From positions 1 through 36,096 of the forward strand of contig NZ_BCPY01000024.1 of assembly GCF_001544195.1 (NCBI RefSeq): 36,096 nucleotides of DNA, written 5' to 3'. This DNA is from Tetragenococcus solitarius NBRC 100494. Its GTDB lineage: Bacteria > Bacillota > Bacilli > Lactobacillales > Enterococcaceae. Both the position numbers and the translations under genes were made by a program. The first letter of the stretch is position 1; each line of letters opens with the position of its first letter. Shown piece after piece: positions 16,990 through 25,152 of this stretch. The notes beneath the pieces are model-generated. The model was not told where the DNA came from, did not search any database, and saw only the letters and a list, made by a program, of their open reading frames with translations.

Positions 16990-18468
16990 ATGAAAGATCA
17001 ACCTTATGATTTGCGCAAGGTATTAGAAGAATTAAAACAATATCCTGATCAATATCATGAAACCGAAAAAACGATCGATCCAAATGCTGATCTATCTGGC
17101 GTCTATCGTTATATTGGCGCAGGTGGTACCGTGATGCGACCAACACAAGAAGGCCCTGCGATGACTTTTAACAATATCAAAGGATTTCCTAACACGCGAG
17201 TTTCTATTGGAACGATGGCCAGTCGGCAACGTGTAGGAAAAATTTTGCACCACGATTATAAGACTTTAGGAAAATTACTTTATGAATCAGTAGAACATCC
17301 TGTTAAGCCTATTAAAGTAGACAAAGAACAAGCACCAGCGCAAGAAGTCGTCCATTTAGCAACTGATGAGGATTTTGATATCCGTAAAATTTTGCCTGCA
17401 CCCACTAATACACCAGAAGACGCAGGACCTTATATCACAATGGGCGTTGTCTTAGGCTCTGACCCAGACAAGACAATGACCGATGTCACCATCCATCGTA
17501 TGGTATTAGAAGATAAAGACACGATTGGCATGTACATTATGCCAGGTGGACGTCATATTGGTCATTTCCAAAAACAATTTGAAGCTGAAAATAAACCAAT
17601 GCCTATCACTATCAATATTGGACTAGATCCGGCCATTGCAATTGGAACAACCTTTGAACCACCTACCACGCCACTTGGGTATAATGAATTATGGGTAGCT
17701 GGTGCTTTACGCGATGAACCTGTTCAGTTAGTGAATGCCGCTTCCGTCAATGAAGTTGGCATTGCGCGCAGTGAGTTTATTATTGAAGCCGAAATTTTGC
17801 CCAATCAAACCATGCAAGAAGATATTAATACCAATACAGGTAAAGCGATGCCCGAATTTCCTGGTTACAATGGCGATGCTAACCCAGCTGTTAATGTGGT
17901 GAAAGTAAAAGCTGTGACCCATCGAAAAGACCGTCCGATTATGCAAACGACAATCGGACCTAGCGAAGAACATGTCTCCATGGCAGGTATCCCGACAGAA
18001 GCAAGTATCATTGGCTTAGTTGACAAAGCAATTCCAGGTAAAGTTTTAAATGTTTACAACCCTCCTGCTGGTGGCGGGAAATTAATGACCATCATGCAAA
18101 TCAAAAAAGAAAATGAAGCAGATGAAGGCATCCAACGCCAAGCAGCTATTTTAGCCCTATCTGCTTTTAAAGAGCTAAAAACAGTGATACTCGTCGATGA
18201 AGATGTGGATATTTTTGACATGAACGACGTGATGTGGACCTTAAACACACGTTTTCAAGGAGATAAAGATATTATAGTTCTTCCTGGTATGCGTAATCAT
18301 CCGCTCGATCCATCGGAACGACCAGAATATAATCCTGGAACTATTCGTTTTAAGGGAATGAGCGCTAAAACAATTCTTGATGGTACCGTTCCTTTTGACA
18401 TGAAAGATCAATTTCAACGCGCGTCATTTAAAGAAATGCCTAATTGGCAAGACTACCTAAACGATTAA
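16990..18468 (+). CDS. lpdC: UbiD-family prenylated-FMN-dependent aromatic acid decarboxylase (gallate/protocatechuate type)
   Basis: This 492-residue protein belongs to the UbiD decarboxylase superfamily, which needs prenylated FMN made by UbiX. Visible blocks are DLRKVLEELKQYPDQ at the start, TDVTIHRMVLEDKD (R170, fitting the catalytic arginine), the PGGRHIGHF loop, GLDPAIAIGTTFEPP, and ARSEFIIEAEI with E262 and E266 as candidate catalytic acids. Length and LpdD neighbour place it in the hydroxyarylic-acid group (LpdC gallate decarboxylase, vanillate or 4-hydroxybenzoate decarboxylases). The reaction would release CO2 from a phenolic acid, giving for example pyrogallol or catechol. Start ATG behind AAAGGAG. 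First gene of the three-gene set. Confidence 0.92.
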   Translation: MKDQPYDLRKVLEELKQYPDQYHETEKTIDPNADLSGVYRYIGAGGTVMRPTQEGPAMTFNNIKGFPNTRVSIGTMASRQRVGKILHHDYKTLGKLLYESVEHPVKPIKVDKEQAPAQEVVHLATDEDFDIRKILPAPTNTPEDAGPYITMGVVLGSDPDKTMTDVTIHRMVLEDKDTIGMYIMPGGRHIGHFQKQFEAENKPMPITINIGLDPAIAIGTTFEPPTTPLGYNELWVAGALRDEPVQLVNAASVNEVGIARSEFIIEAEILPNQTMQEDINTNTGKAMPEFPGYNGDANPAVNVVKVKAVTHRKDRPIMQTTIGPSEEHVSMAGIPTEASIIGLVDKAIPGKVLNVYNPPAGGGKLMTIMQIKKENEADEGIQRQAAILALSAFKELKTVILVDEDVDIFDMNDVMWTLNTRFQGDKDIIVLPGMRNHPLDPSERPEYNPGTIRFKGMSAKTILDGTVPFDMKDQFQRASFKEMPNWQDYLND

Positions 18469-18488
18469 AATTAAGAGAGAAATAAACT

Positions 18489-19079
18489 ATGGAAAAAAGA
18501 AAGAAAAAAATTATTATCGGTATTACGGGTGCTTCCGGCACTGCTTATGCTATTGATTTAGTCAAACAATTGCAAAAAGATCCAGAAATTGAAACGCATG
18601 GCGTAATTAGTTCTTGGGCCAAACAAAATTTAAAAATCGAATCTGAACTTTCTTTACGCGAATTAGAAAGCTTATTTGATTATTCTTACTCAGCGAATAA
18701 TATGAGCGCTCTAATTGCCAGTGGTTCTTATTTGGTCGATGCGATGGTTGTGGTACCTGCTAGCATGAAGACTGTTTCAGCCATTGCTTACGGTTTTGGT
18801 GATAATTTAATCGCTCGTGCTGCCGACGTGGTTCTAAAAGAACAAAAGAAACTGATCGTTGTTCCTAGAGAAACACCTTTAAGTACGATTCATTTAGAAA
18901 ACTTGACAAAACTTTCTAAAATGGGAGTACAAATTATCCCACCAATTCCAGCGTTTTATAATCAGCCGCAAACAATTAATGATATTATCAACCATCAAAC
19001 AATGAAATTACTAGATGCACTGGGAATTGATAATCAACTGGACCAACGTTGGAAAGGAAATGAGCATCATGTTCGATAA
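18489..19079 (+). CDS. lpdB: UbiX-family flavin prenyltransferase
   Basis: This 196-residue flavoprotein transfers a dimethylallyl group to FMN, making the prenyl-FMN cofactor used by the UbiD enzyme encoded just upstream. It begins KIIIGITGASGTAYAIDL, the UbiX phosphate-binding start, and has VVVPASMKTVSAIAYGFGDNLIARAADVVLKE and the signature VVPRETPLSTIHLENL. It lies 20 bases after the UbiD stop, with only a weak AGAGAGAA ribosome binding site, and its 3' end overlaps the LpdD start by 11 bases. In L. plantarum the corresponding gene lies away from lpdC and lpdD; here all three are together. Confidence 0.95.
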   Translation: MEKRKKKIIIGITGASGTAYAIDLVKQLQKDPEIETHGVISSWAKQNLKIESELSLRELESLFDYSYSANNMSALIASGSYLVDAMVVVPASMKTVSAIAYGFGDNLIARAADVVLKEQKKLIVVPRETPLSTIHLENLTKLSKMGVQIIPPIPAFYNQPQTINDIINHQTMKLLDALGIDNQLDQRWKGNEHHVR

Positions 19080-19467
19080 ATCTTTCCAAATAACTGCTGC
19101 CGGTTTTACCATGTTATTAGAACTAAAAATCATCAGCAAAGATTTATTGATCACAGTAACTGGCGGTGATACTCCTCATATTGGCACAATTACTACGGTT
19201 ACCCAAGAATCGATAGGCCAAACTATCCGATTCCCTAGCCACAATGGCAGATATCACAAAGATAATGTCCTAGCAGAAGCTATTGCCCACATCATTCAGC
19301 CAAATTTACCGGGCAATTGTATCATCACTGCAGGTGTCCATATTAACGGTATTAACCAAGAACAAATCGATGCTTCATTTACAATGGCAAAATATTTAGC
19401 AGAACAGCTGAAAAGTTGGTTACAAGAAACTCATTTTGATGCGAGTGATCCTATTTATAAAAAATAA
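19069..19467 (+). CDS. lpdD: LpdD-like subunit of hydroxyaromatic decarboxylase
   Basis: This 132-residue soluble protein is taken from the ATG at 19069 (MFDKSF...), with AAAGG 11 bases upstream, overlapping the UbiX gene by 11 bases in another frame; an ATG at 19060 is the other option. The protein reads ELKIISKDLLITVTGGDTPHIGTITTVTQ, then FPSHNGRYHKDNVLAEAI and GNCIITAGVHINGI, which I recognise as the small third component found with UbiD/UbiX decarboxylases (LpdD, BsdD/VdcD-neighbour types). Its exact role is unsettled: it is not needed for the chemistry in all systems and may help cofactor handling or stability. Family assignment rests on memory of LpdD plus operon position. Confidence 0.82.
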   Translation: MFDKSFQITAAGFTMLLELKIISKDLLITVTGGDTPHIGTITTVTQESIGQTIRFPSHNGRYHKDNVLAEAIAHIIQPNLPGNCIITAGVHINGINQEQIDASFTMAKYLAEQLKSWLQETHFDASDPIYKK

Positions 19468-19600
19468 ATCTTCAAAATTTATTATCTTTATTTAAGGACT
19501 ATTGGCTCCATCTATAAGCTATTTAGGCTAATTAAGGAAATAAAACATAAATTTGCATTTCCTGGGTTGTATCACACAGAAAAAAATTTTTATATTTTTT

Positions 19601-19654
19601 AGAATCAAACAGTTTCTTTCTTATCAATAAGAGGAAAATGTTTGATTCTTTTTT
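19601..19654 (+). terminator. Terminator of the decarboxylase operon
   Basis: AGAATCAAACA (19601-19611) and TGTTTGATTCT pair perfectly over 11 bases, extended inward by TTT/AAA, followed by a run of Ts. It separates the decarboxylase genes from the permease, 134 bases after the LpdD stop. Confidence 0.85.
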
Positions 19655-19749
19655 ATAACTTGTTCCTTATAAAAATGTTAACGCCTTAAAGACAAACATT
19701 CTTTGCAAATTTTCAAGTTAAATTGGAATTTCTATTGAAAATTGAATGG

Positions 19750-19755
19750 TATAAA
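19750..19755 (+). promoter_or_regulatory. Candidate extended -10 promoter of the NCS2 permease
   Basis: TGGTATAAA (TG-N-TATAAA, hexamer 19750-19755) is an extended -10; the nearest -35-like TTGGAA (19723-19728) is 21 bases away, so the promoter is weak or activator-dependent. In the 418-base gap 19468-19885 I see this promoter, the terminator before it and the inverted repeat after it, but no gene. Confidence 0.45.
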
Positions 19756-19789
19756 ACATAAAATGAAGGCAGAAGTTCGTCTTTTAAAT

Positions 19790-19856
19790 AACAGTAGGAA
19801 ATTTACATTGATTTAGCACTTTTTCAGCAGTCTTAAAAACACAATTTCCTACTGTT
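19790..19856 (+). repeat. 14-base perfect inverted repeat in the permease leader
   Basis: AACAGTAGGAAATT (19790-19803) and AATTTCCTACTGTT (19843-19856) are exact reverse complements separated by 39 bases. The element ends 14 bases before the permease ribosome binding site, downstream of the candidate promoter, so it would be transcribed. There is no clear T run, so it is not a plain terminator, and it does not match the purine riboswitch. Confidence 0.75.
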
Positions 19857-19885
19857 TCTAATTTTATACAAAGGAGCGAGAATAC

Positions 19886-21223
19886 GTGAATCAAAATGAT
19901 CAGTTACCCGAAGTGGATGAGAAACTTCCCTTAAGACAAAACTTACTTTTAGGTCTGCAGCATACAGTGATTGCGGTTTTAGCTGCTATCCCTGTCCCCT
20001 TGTTAATAGCCACAAATGTTGGCTTATCTCCAGAACAAACGCGTTTTTTTATTAATGCCGTCATTTTTGGTGCTGGGTTATCTAGTTTATTAATGGCACT
20101 GAATATTATCCCCAAAACAAGTCCAAGAATTCCGATGGTCATGGGCGCAAACTTTGCGGTAGTACCGATCGCAAGTACAACATTAAATGACGCTCCTAAC
20201 ATTGAAACAGGCTTTCAAATTATTGCTGGTTCAACAATGATTGTGGCGGTTCTTTGTTTTTTAGCTGCCCCCTTTTGGATTAAACTCCAACGCTTCTTCC
20301 CGCCTGTTGTGGTTGGAACAAACTTAATCGTACTTGGTGTTTCTTTATTACCCAACACCTTTCATTGGTTAATGGGCGACAAGGCTTACGATTTAACTGA
20401 AAGTATAGATTCGAAAACTTTGCTGATGGCTTTAGCAATTTTTGTTTTTCATGTCATTATCAGCAAGTACTTTAAAGGCTTATTAGGGAATTTAACCATC
20501 CTTATTTCGTTGGTCTTTGGCACACTCTTAGCCTTAGCTCTAGGAATGGTAGATTTTTCTCCAGTACAAGAAGCCCCTTGGTTTGGTTTAAATTTACCTT
20601 TTCATTATGGAATTCCTAAATTCGACATGCCCGCTACCTTATCCTTTTTAATCGCCATCATTTTAGGGATGGTTGAAATTTCGGGCACAGCAATGGGGAT
20701 TCATGATATTGTCGATAAAAAGATGACAAAATCCCAATTTCGTCGCGTCTTACAATCTTTAGGAATCGCTACATTCGTATCAGGTTTATTTAACAGCGTG
20801 CAACCAACAGCTTTTGTGCAAAACGTCGGTATTTTGGATCTGTCCAAAGTTAAAAGTCGTTTTGCAATCGCTACTGCTGGTTTTATGCTTGTCTTCATCG
20901 GTTTTATTCCAAAGTTTTCTGCGTTAATTTCAGCCATTCCAGACCCAGTATTAGGTGGATTAGGCTTTGCGATTTTTGGTATTATTATTGGCAGCGGCAT
21001 TAATATTTTGAAACAAGTAAGTTTTGAAGGAAACCAAAATATGTTGATTATCGGATTAAGCGTTGGTATTTGTATGTTACCTTCTGTCTACCCTAACTTT
21101 TATGCTAACTTTCCTGCAGTTGTACAAAATATTTTTGGTAGTGGCATCCTAGCTGGTTCTTTAACAGCCATTACGTTAAATCTATTTTTCAATTTTAAAG
21201 AAATAAAAAATAGCACGAAGTAA
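19886..21223 (+). CDS. NCS2-family permease, candidate aromatic-acid (gallate) importer
   Basis: This 445-residue polytopic membrane protein is of the nucleobase-cation symporter-2 family (uracil/xanthine permeases), with roughly 12-14 membrane segments. Family marks are QHTVIAVLAAIPVPLLIATNVGLS, MGANFAVVPIAS, GMVEISGTAMGIHDIVDKK and the late PTAFVQNVGILDLSKVKSRFAI, corresponding to the NCS2 signature region, though the usual TSYAQN is replaced by TAFVQN. That divergence and its place after a UbiD/UbiX/LpdD operon suggest a phenolic acid rather than a purine as substrate, like the gallate permease of L. plantarum. Start is GTG at 19886 behind AAGGAG. Purine transport remains possible. Confidence 0.9.
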   Translation: MNQNDQLPEVDEKLPLRQNLLLGLQHTVIAVLAAIPVPLLIATNVGLSPEQTRFFINAVIFGAGLSSLLMALNIIPKTSPRIPMVMGANFAVVPIASTTLNDAPNIETGFQIIAGSTMIVAVLCFLAAPFWIKLQRFFPPVVVGTNLIVLGVSLLPNTFHWLMGDKAYDLTESIDSKTLLMALAIFVFHVIISKYFKGLLGNLTILISLVFGTLLALALGMVDFSPVQEAPWFGLNLPFHYGIPKFDMPATLSFLIAIILGMVEISGTAMGIHDIVDKKMTKSQFRRVLQSLGIATFVSGLFNSVQPTAFVQNVGILDLSKVKSRFAIATAGFMLVFIGFIPKFSALISAIPDPVLGGLGFAIFGIIIGSGINILKQVSFEGNQNMLIIGLSVGICMLPSVYPNFYANFPAVVQNIFGSGILAGSLTAITLNLFFNFKEIKNSTK

Positions 21224-21252
21224 TGATTTAAGTTACAGATCGTTTTCTGATA

Positions 21253-21307
21253 AAAAATAGCAATCTATCATCCGAAAATGCCCTTTGGATGATAGATTGC
21301 TATTTTA
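21253..21307. terminator. Bidirectional terminator
   Basis: AAAATAGCAATCTATCATCC and its near-perfect complement form a stem of about 20 pairs with a loop near 21275-21285, flanked by A and T runs. It serves the convergent permease and sorbitol operons. Confidence 0.92.
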
Positions 21308-21317
21308 CTATTTATTT

Positions 21318-21959
21318 TCATTGAAATTGTTTCGCGTCAATCTCGCGAAAGTCTGTTACAATCTCATCTGCACAAGACAAATCTTGCTTTGGATAATCCG
21401 GATTGGCAAACCCAATGCAATACATGCCGGCAGCTTTAGCAGCTCGTGATCCATTTTTCGTATCTTCAATCACGACACAATCATCAGAAGCAGCGTCAAG
21501 TAAATCTGCCGTATGTAAAAAAACATCTGGCGCTGGTTTGGAATGGGGCACCTCTTCTGCACTAACAGCTTGGCTGAAATAAGTGTCCAATCCTAATTCC
21601 TTCAAATTATAAATGATTTCTTCTTTACGCGAAGCAGAGGCTACTCCTAATTTAAAACCAGCTTGATATAAACGCTTGATCAAATCTTTTACATTGGCAA
21701 TCAGCTGCACACCATCTTTTTGAATAATTTCTTCACGACGCCGATTCATTTCCATAACATATTCATTTACTGCTTTGGGCAAATGAAATTCATCTTTCAT
21801 GCTTTGCCACATAAAATCAGGCGTTGTCCCCATAAATTGATAGTGATAACTATCCGGAACATCATGCCCTTCTTCATGAAGGATATCTGATTTTGATTTA
21901 AAATAAGTATACTCAGAATCAACGATTACGCCATCCATATCAAATATAAAAGTATTCAT
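21318..21959 (-). CDS. HAD-superfamily sugar-phosphate phosphatase or phosphomutase
   Basis: This 213-residue HAD-IA hydrolase has motif I FDMDGVIVDSE with both catalytic aspartates, motif II VASAS, motif III lysine in HSKPAPDVF and motif IV VIEDTKNG. An alpha-helical cap lies between motifs I and II (about residues 15-85). The group includes beta-phosphoglucomutases and small sugar-phosphate phosphatases; the sequence alone does not tell which. It is last of the sorbitol operon, nine bases after the aldolase, so a role in clearing a sugar or polyol phosphate is likely. Start ATG behind TAGGAG. Confidence 0.9.
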   Translation of the reverse strand: MNTFIFDMDGVIVDSEYTYFKSKSDILHEEGHDVPDSYHYQFMGTTPDFMWQSMKDEFHLPKAVNEYVMEMNRRREEIIQKDGVQLIANVKDLIKRLYQAGFKLGVASASRKEEIIYNLKELGLDTYFSQAVSAEEVPHSKPAPDVFLHTADLLDAASDDCVVIEDTKNGSRAAKAAGMYCIGFANPDYPKQDLSCADEIVTDFREIDAKQFQ

Positions 21960-21967
21960 AATTTCTC

Positions 21968-22642
21968 CTAAAGTTCATAAATTTTTTCAGTAGCAAACGT
22001 TTCTCGCCAGTCATCATGAAAATCAGTCACAGCTTTTTGGATCGCAGGCATTGTTAAAGCTTGCTCGAAAATATCGGGACTTGCTGTAATCGCTTGTGCA
22101 CCGTTCCTGCAAGCTTGATTCACCTGATTGACGTTTTTAAAACTTGCTGCCAATATTTCAGTTGGTGAAGAAGACCTTTTGATTTCTTCGGCCATTGCAT
22201 AGATCACATCAGCCGCATTGATATTTAAATTTTCCATCCGATTATAATAAGGAGCCAAATAGTCAGCCCCTGCAGCAATCGCTAAATAAGCTTGAAATTC
22301 CGTATAAATTGCTGTAGCAGTGACCTTAAATTCCTTACTCTTTAATGATTTTATTGCCGCTAAACCTTCTTCATTTACTGGAATCTTTATAAAAGTTTCT
22401 TTGCCCAAATGATCCACAATATCTTGTGCGTCTTTTTCAATCTCTTCTTGTAGTTTACCGACGACTTGTACATGTAAATCTGCCGAGCCAATGATTTCTT
22501 TGATTTTTTTCAAATGCGCATAAAAATCAATTTTTCCTTCTTTTTTAATAATCGAAGGGTTTGAAGTTACACCCGCTAAAGGCAAAATAGATTGATAGTA
22601 ACGAATTTTATCAAGGTTGACTGTATCTAACATAAATTTCAT
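21968..22642 (-). CDS. fsa: Fructose-6-phosphate aldolase/transaldolase-like protein
   Basis: This 224-residue class I aldolase is of the small transaldolase family (FSA, TalC, MipB). It begins KFMLDTVNLDKI; the Schiff-base lysine is K86 in FIKIPVNEEGLAAIKSL; then TATAIYTEFQAYLAIAAGADYLAPYYNRM follows. Length fits FSA (about 220) rather than classical transaldolase. FSA splits fructose 6-phosphate into dihydroxyacetone and glyceraldehyde 3-phosphate. Following the sorbitol PTS genes it would act on the fructose 6-phosphate made by the operon dehydrogenase, or on a related ketose phosphate. A hairpin at 22666-22695 separates it from the EIIA gene. Confidence 0.92.
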   Translation of the reverse strand: MKFMLDTVNLDKIRYYQSILPLAGVTSNPSIIKKEGKIDFYAHLKKIKEIIGSADLHVQVVGKLQEEIEKDAQDIVDHLGKETFIKIPVNEEGLAAIKSLKSKEFKVTATAIYTEFQAYLAIAAGADYLAPYYNRMENLNINAADVIYAMAEEIKRSSSPTEILAASFKNVNQVNQACRNGAQAITASPDIFEQALTMPAIQKAVTDFHDDWRETFATEKIYEL

Positions 22643-22665
22643 TGAATCTCTCTCCTTATAATTTT

Positions 22666-22695
22666 AAAGTCTGGGCAAAAGGTTGTCCAGACTTT
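22666..22695 (-). terminator. Hairpin inside the sorbitol operon (leaky terminator or processing site)
   Basis: AAAGTCTGG and CCAGACTTT form a nine-base perfect stem with a 12-base loop, four bases after the EIIA stop. On the transcribed strand the stem is followed by TTTAAAATT, a poor T run, so partial termination or 3'-end protection is more likely than a full stop. Confidence 0.55.
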
Positions 22696-22699
22696 TTTC

Positions 22700-23056
22700 T
22701 TATTGAATGGATATATAAGCCCCTATAGTTAACTCGGGTATTTCCTTTTCTTCTACATATAATGTTCCCGGTAATTCAGCAGAAGTTGAGCCATCAAATT
22801 TAATGGTAATATGACCTAAGTCCTCTAAATTTTTCTGAACAACTTCCCCCACAGCTGTAACTTCATAAGAAGTATCTCCCATTGTTAAGGTAGAATCAGT
22901 GGTTATCGAACCTTCCACTGAATTTATTTTTATGCTGTAACAATAATCTTTTAACGTGTCAGGCGCATCTTTACCAAATAAGATCACCATTTTTTCATCT
23001 TTAAATAATCCTGCTTCTGGACCAACCGCGATAATTTCTGTTTCAAATACTGACAT
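22700..23056 (-). CDS. srlB: PTS glucitol/sorbitol EIIA
   Basis: This 118-residue protein matches the glucitol-specific EIIA (GutB/SrlB) by length and by pattern: TEIIAVGPEAGLF, MVILFGKDAPDTLKDYCYSI, VTAVGEVVQKNLEDLGHITIKFDG and PGTLYVE. It accepts phosphate from HPr and passes it to the EIIB domain of the protein encoded 27 bases upstream. The usual phospho-histidine of E. coli SrlB is in a segment whose alignment I cannot fix by eye; the only histidine visible is in LGHITIKF. Start ATG behind AGGAGG. Confidence 0.92.
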   Translation of the reverse strand: MSVFETEIIAVGPEAGLFKDEKMVILFGKDAPDTLKDYCYSIKINSVEGSITTDSTLTMGDTSYEVTAVGEVVQKNLEDLGHITIKFDGSTSAELPGTLYVEEKEIPELTIGAYISIQ

Positions 23057-23083
23057 TCCTAGTTCCTCCTAAAATTTCAATAC

Positions 23084-24100
23084 TTAACTATATAAACCAA
23101 AACTTGCTAACCATGCAACAATCACGCGTGGGACTCCGTTTAAGAAACGGGAATATAATACTGAAGGTACGCCTACTTCAACCGTTTCAGATTCGGCCTC
23201 TTCTAAGCCTAAACCAACTGGAATAAAATCAGCTGCGTTTTGCGTATTAATTGCAAATAGCGCTGGCAAAGCAAATTGCGGTGGGATATTGCCTTTTCCA
23301 ATCTCTACGCCAATTAAAGTCCCAATTACTTGACCGATAACACCACCAGGACCTAATAGCGGAGATAAAAACGGCAGCGAACAGATAAAGCCCATAAGAA
23401 TTAAACCAAACACATTCCCGGCAAGAGGAGCCATAACTTTCGCAATCCAATCTCCAATTCCAGAGCCTTGAATAATACCAATTAGTAAGGAGACAAAGGC
23501 CATAAAAGGAATCACAGTATGTAACATTGTTTGTACACTGTCTCGAGCTGCTTGATTAAAGGTGGCAATTACTTTTCCTGCACCCATTCCTATTTTAGCA
23601 ATAAAACTTTGTTGTTCCGCTTTTTGTTCAGTAATTTTTTTGCTTGTGTCATACTTATTTTCTGAACGATTTTCCGTTTCCGAAACTTCTTTTTCTGCCG
23701 CTGCTGTAGTAGCTTCTGTTTCTTCATCAGAGGCAAGTTGAATTTGGTTATTGCCCACGGCTGATACATAAATATCTTCAGTAATATATTGAGCTAATGG
23801 ACCACTTTTCCCAGTAGCAACGATATTAATAGTCGGGATACCTTTTTTAGGATAAATTCCACATCTTAAAGTGCCTCCGCAATCGATAATAGCTAAAGCA
23901 ATCTCTTCATCTGGAATAGAAGTTTTAAAACCGTTAACAGCTTCCATGCCTGTTAATTCAGCGATCTTATCAACGATTGCTGGCTTTTCTCCCCCACCAG
24001 TAACGTAAATAAACTTATGCTTTTCTTCAGTAGGTGTGATAATTAATGGTCCGCCATATCCACCATTTCCTTTCACTACTTTTATACTATGATAAGCCAT
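23084..24100 (-). CDS. srlE: PTS glucitol/sorbitol EIIB-EIIC2
   Basis: This 338-residue protein has two parts. Residues 1-125 are the glucitol EIIB domain ([18 protein letters not shown]; the phospho-cysteine candidate is C74 in [11 protein letters not shown]). After an acidic and Lys/Glu-rich linker (about 123-165), residues 170-338 are the second membrane domain ([54 protein letters not shown]). Together with the separate EIIC it imports sorbitol as sorbitol 6-phosphate. Start ATG behind AGGAGGG. The linker is longer and more charged than I expect for E. coli SrlE. Confidence 0.93.
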   Translation of the reverse strand: MAYHSIKVVKGNGGYGGPLIITPTEEKHKFIYVTGGGEKPAIVDKIAELTGMEAVNGFKTSIPDEEIALAIIDCGGTLRCGIYPKKGIPTINIVATGKSGPLAQYITEDIYVSAVGNNQIQLASDEETEATTAAAEKEVSETENRSENKYDTSKKITEQKAEQQSFIAKIGMGAGKVIATFNQAARDSVQTMLHTVIPFMAFVSLLIGIIQGSGIGDWIAKVMAPLAGNVFGLILMGFICSLPFLSPLLGPGGVIGQVIGTLIGVEIGKGNIPPQFALPALFAINTQNAADFIPVGLGLEEAESETVEVGVPSVLYSRFLNGVPRVIVAWLASFGLYS

Positions 24101-24112
24101 TTTTGACCCTCC

Positions 24113-24667
24113 TTATTCTGCAACTGTGCTCGCTTTTTTATTAAGTGTGATTCCTTGCTGTTTGCAAACAAAGGCAGTGGTATAATCAGTCACCCACCCA
24201 CCAATGAAGTTCATAACCAGTCCTACTAGAAGATAGCGGATGGCTAAATCCATCGTGTTCAGTCCTAACTGTTCAATTCCTTGAGCAATCCCCATCCAAA
24301 TAAATAATTCTCCTGGGTTAATATGAGGAAACACGCCATTGCTGGTATGACAAAATTGTGCCTGTGAGGCAAAGTAACTAGGTTTGTAGTATTCAGGCAA
24401 AAAGCGAGCTAAAGTAAATGACATTGGATTTCCTAACATAAAAGCCGAAATAAAAGGCAAAATCATATATCGGGTGACAACATTTTTAGAAGATACTCTG
24501 GCTAATTTGGTCACTCGCTCCTCTCCTAGAAAAGCAATAATCGTATTCATAGCAACCAATAACATCAAAACAAGCGGGACAATACTGCTCATCCAATCAA
24601 TAAAAGTGTCTGCCCCTGTTTCAAATAAATTCATAAATCCTTCGGCAAAATTTGTAACATATTTCAT
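24113..24667 (-). CDS. srlA: PTS glucitol/sorbitol EIIC1
   Basis: This 184-residue membrane protein is taken from the ATG at 24667, preceded by AAGGAG; the longer frame reaching 24712 lies inside the GutM gene and has no signal. The sequence YVTNFAEGFMNLFETGADTFIDWMSSIVPLVLMLL and FISAFMLGNPMSFTLARFLPEYYKPSYFASQAQFCHTSNGVFPHINPGELFIWMG is typical of SrlA, about 180 residues long. It forms the translocation part with the membrane half of SrlE. The gene starts directly after the GutM stop codon. Confidence 0.94.
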   Translation of the reverse strand: MKYVTNFAEGFMNLFETGADTFIDWMSSIVPLVLMLLVAMNTIIAFLGEERVTKLARVSSKNVVTRYMILPFISAFMLGNPMSFTLARFLPEYYKPSYFASQAQFCHTSNGVFPHINPGELFIWMGIAQGIEQLGLNTMDLAIRYLLVGLVMNFIGGWVTDYTTAFVCKQQGITLNKKASTVAE

Positions 24668-24669
24668 GA

Positions 24670-25152
24670 CTACACACTCCTTTTCCATTTTAATTTCATT
24701 TGATTTTTCCATAATTGAAGCTGATTAACCATGCCACCTAGCGGAGATAGTGGTTTTTCTTCCTCGTAATTGCCACTTTCTACTCTAAGAAAAACTTCTC
24801 TAGCATTTTCCATAGCTTGTCGTAATAACTTATTTTCCTTTCGAACTAAAGGATTATACATATCCAGATAGTGAATATCTTCTCCTAAATACTGAGGAAG
24901 GGAATGAAATTTGGCCAAAACTGTCACTCCTTGCATCTTCTTAGCATCTAAAATTCTACCTTCGTCTGTTACTGCGAATAAAACAAGCGTACCTGCTTTA
25001 AATCGCCCCTTTCTTCGACCAATCGCTACTTTTCCCTTTTTGCGTAATGATTGATAGATATTATTAAAATGCTTGATTTGTCGAAAACCTAAAATAGCTT
25101 GTAAAAGATACGCAGTTATCGCAAAAATACCAAAAATATAAATAAAACTCAT
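24670..25152 (-). CDS. gutM: Glucitol operon activator protein GutM
   Basis: This 160-residue protein is taken from the ATG at 25152, behind AAAGGAGG and overlapping the regulator stop by four bases (ATGA). It has one N-terminal membrane segment (FIYIFGIFAITAYLLQAILGF) followed by FRQIKHFNNIYQSLRKKGKVAIGRRKGRFKAGTLVLFAVTDEGRILDAKKMQG, typical of GutM/SrlM. In E. coli this small protein activates the sorbitol operon; in lactobacilli it sits, as here, between regulator and EIIC. It probably acts at the membrane together with the PRD regulator, perhaps by tethering it near the PTS. Confidence 0.92.
   Translation of the reverse strand: MSFIYIFGIFAITAYLLQAILGFRQIKHFNNIYQSLRKKGKVAIGRRKGRFKAGTLVLFAVTDEGRILDAKKMQGVTVLAKFHSLPQYLGEDIHYLDMYNPLVRKENKLLRQAMENAREVFLRVESGNYEEEKPLSPLGGMVNQLQLWKNQMKLKWKRSV

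Noticed and set aside
19468-19885. Purine or other known riboswitch before the NCS2 permease
   Set aside because: The conserved core of the purine riboswitch is absent; the only clear structure is the 14-base inverted repeat.
20701-21000. Antisense frames over the NCS2 permease (also 19900-20202)
   Set aside because: They mirror codon usage of the real gene on the other strand, have low-complexity composition and no start signals.
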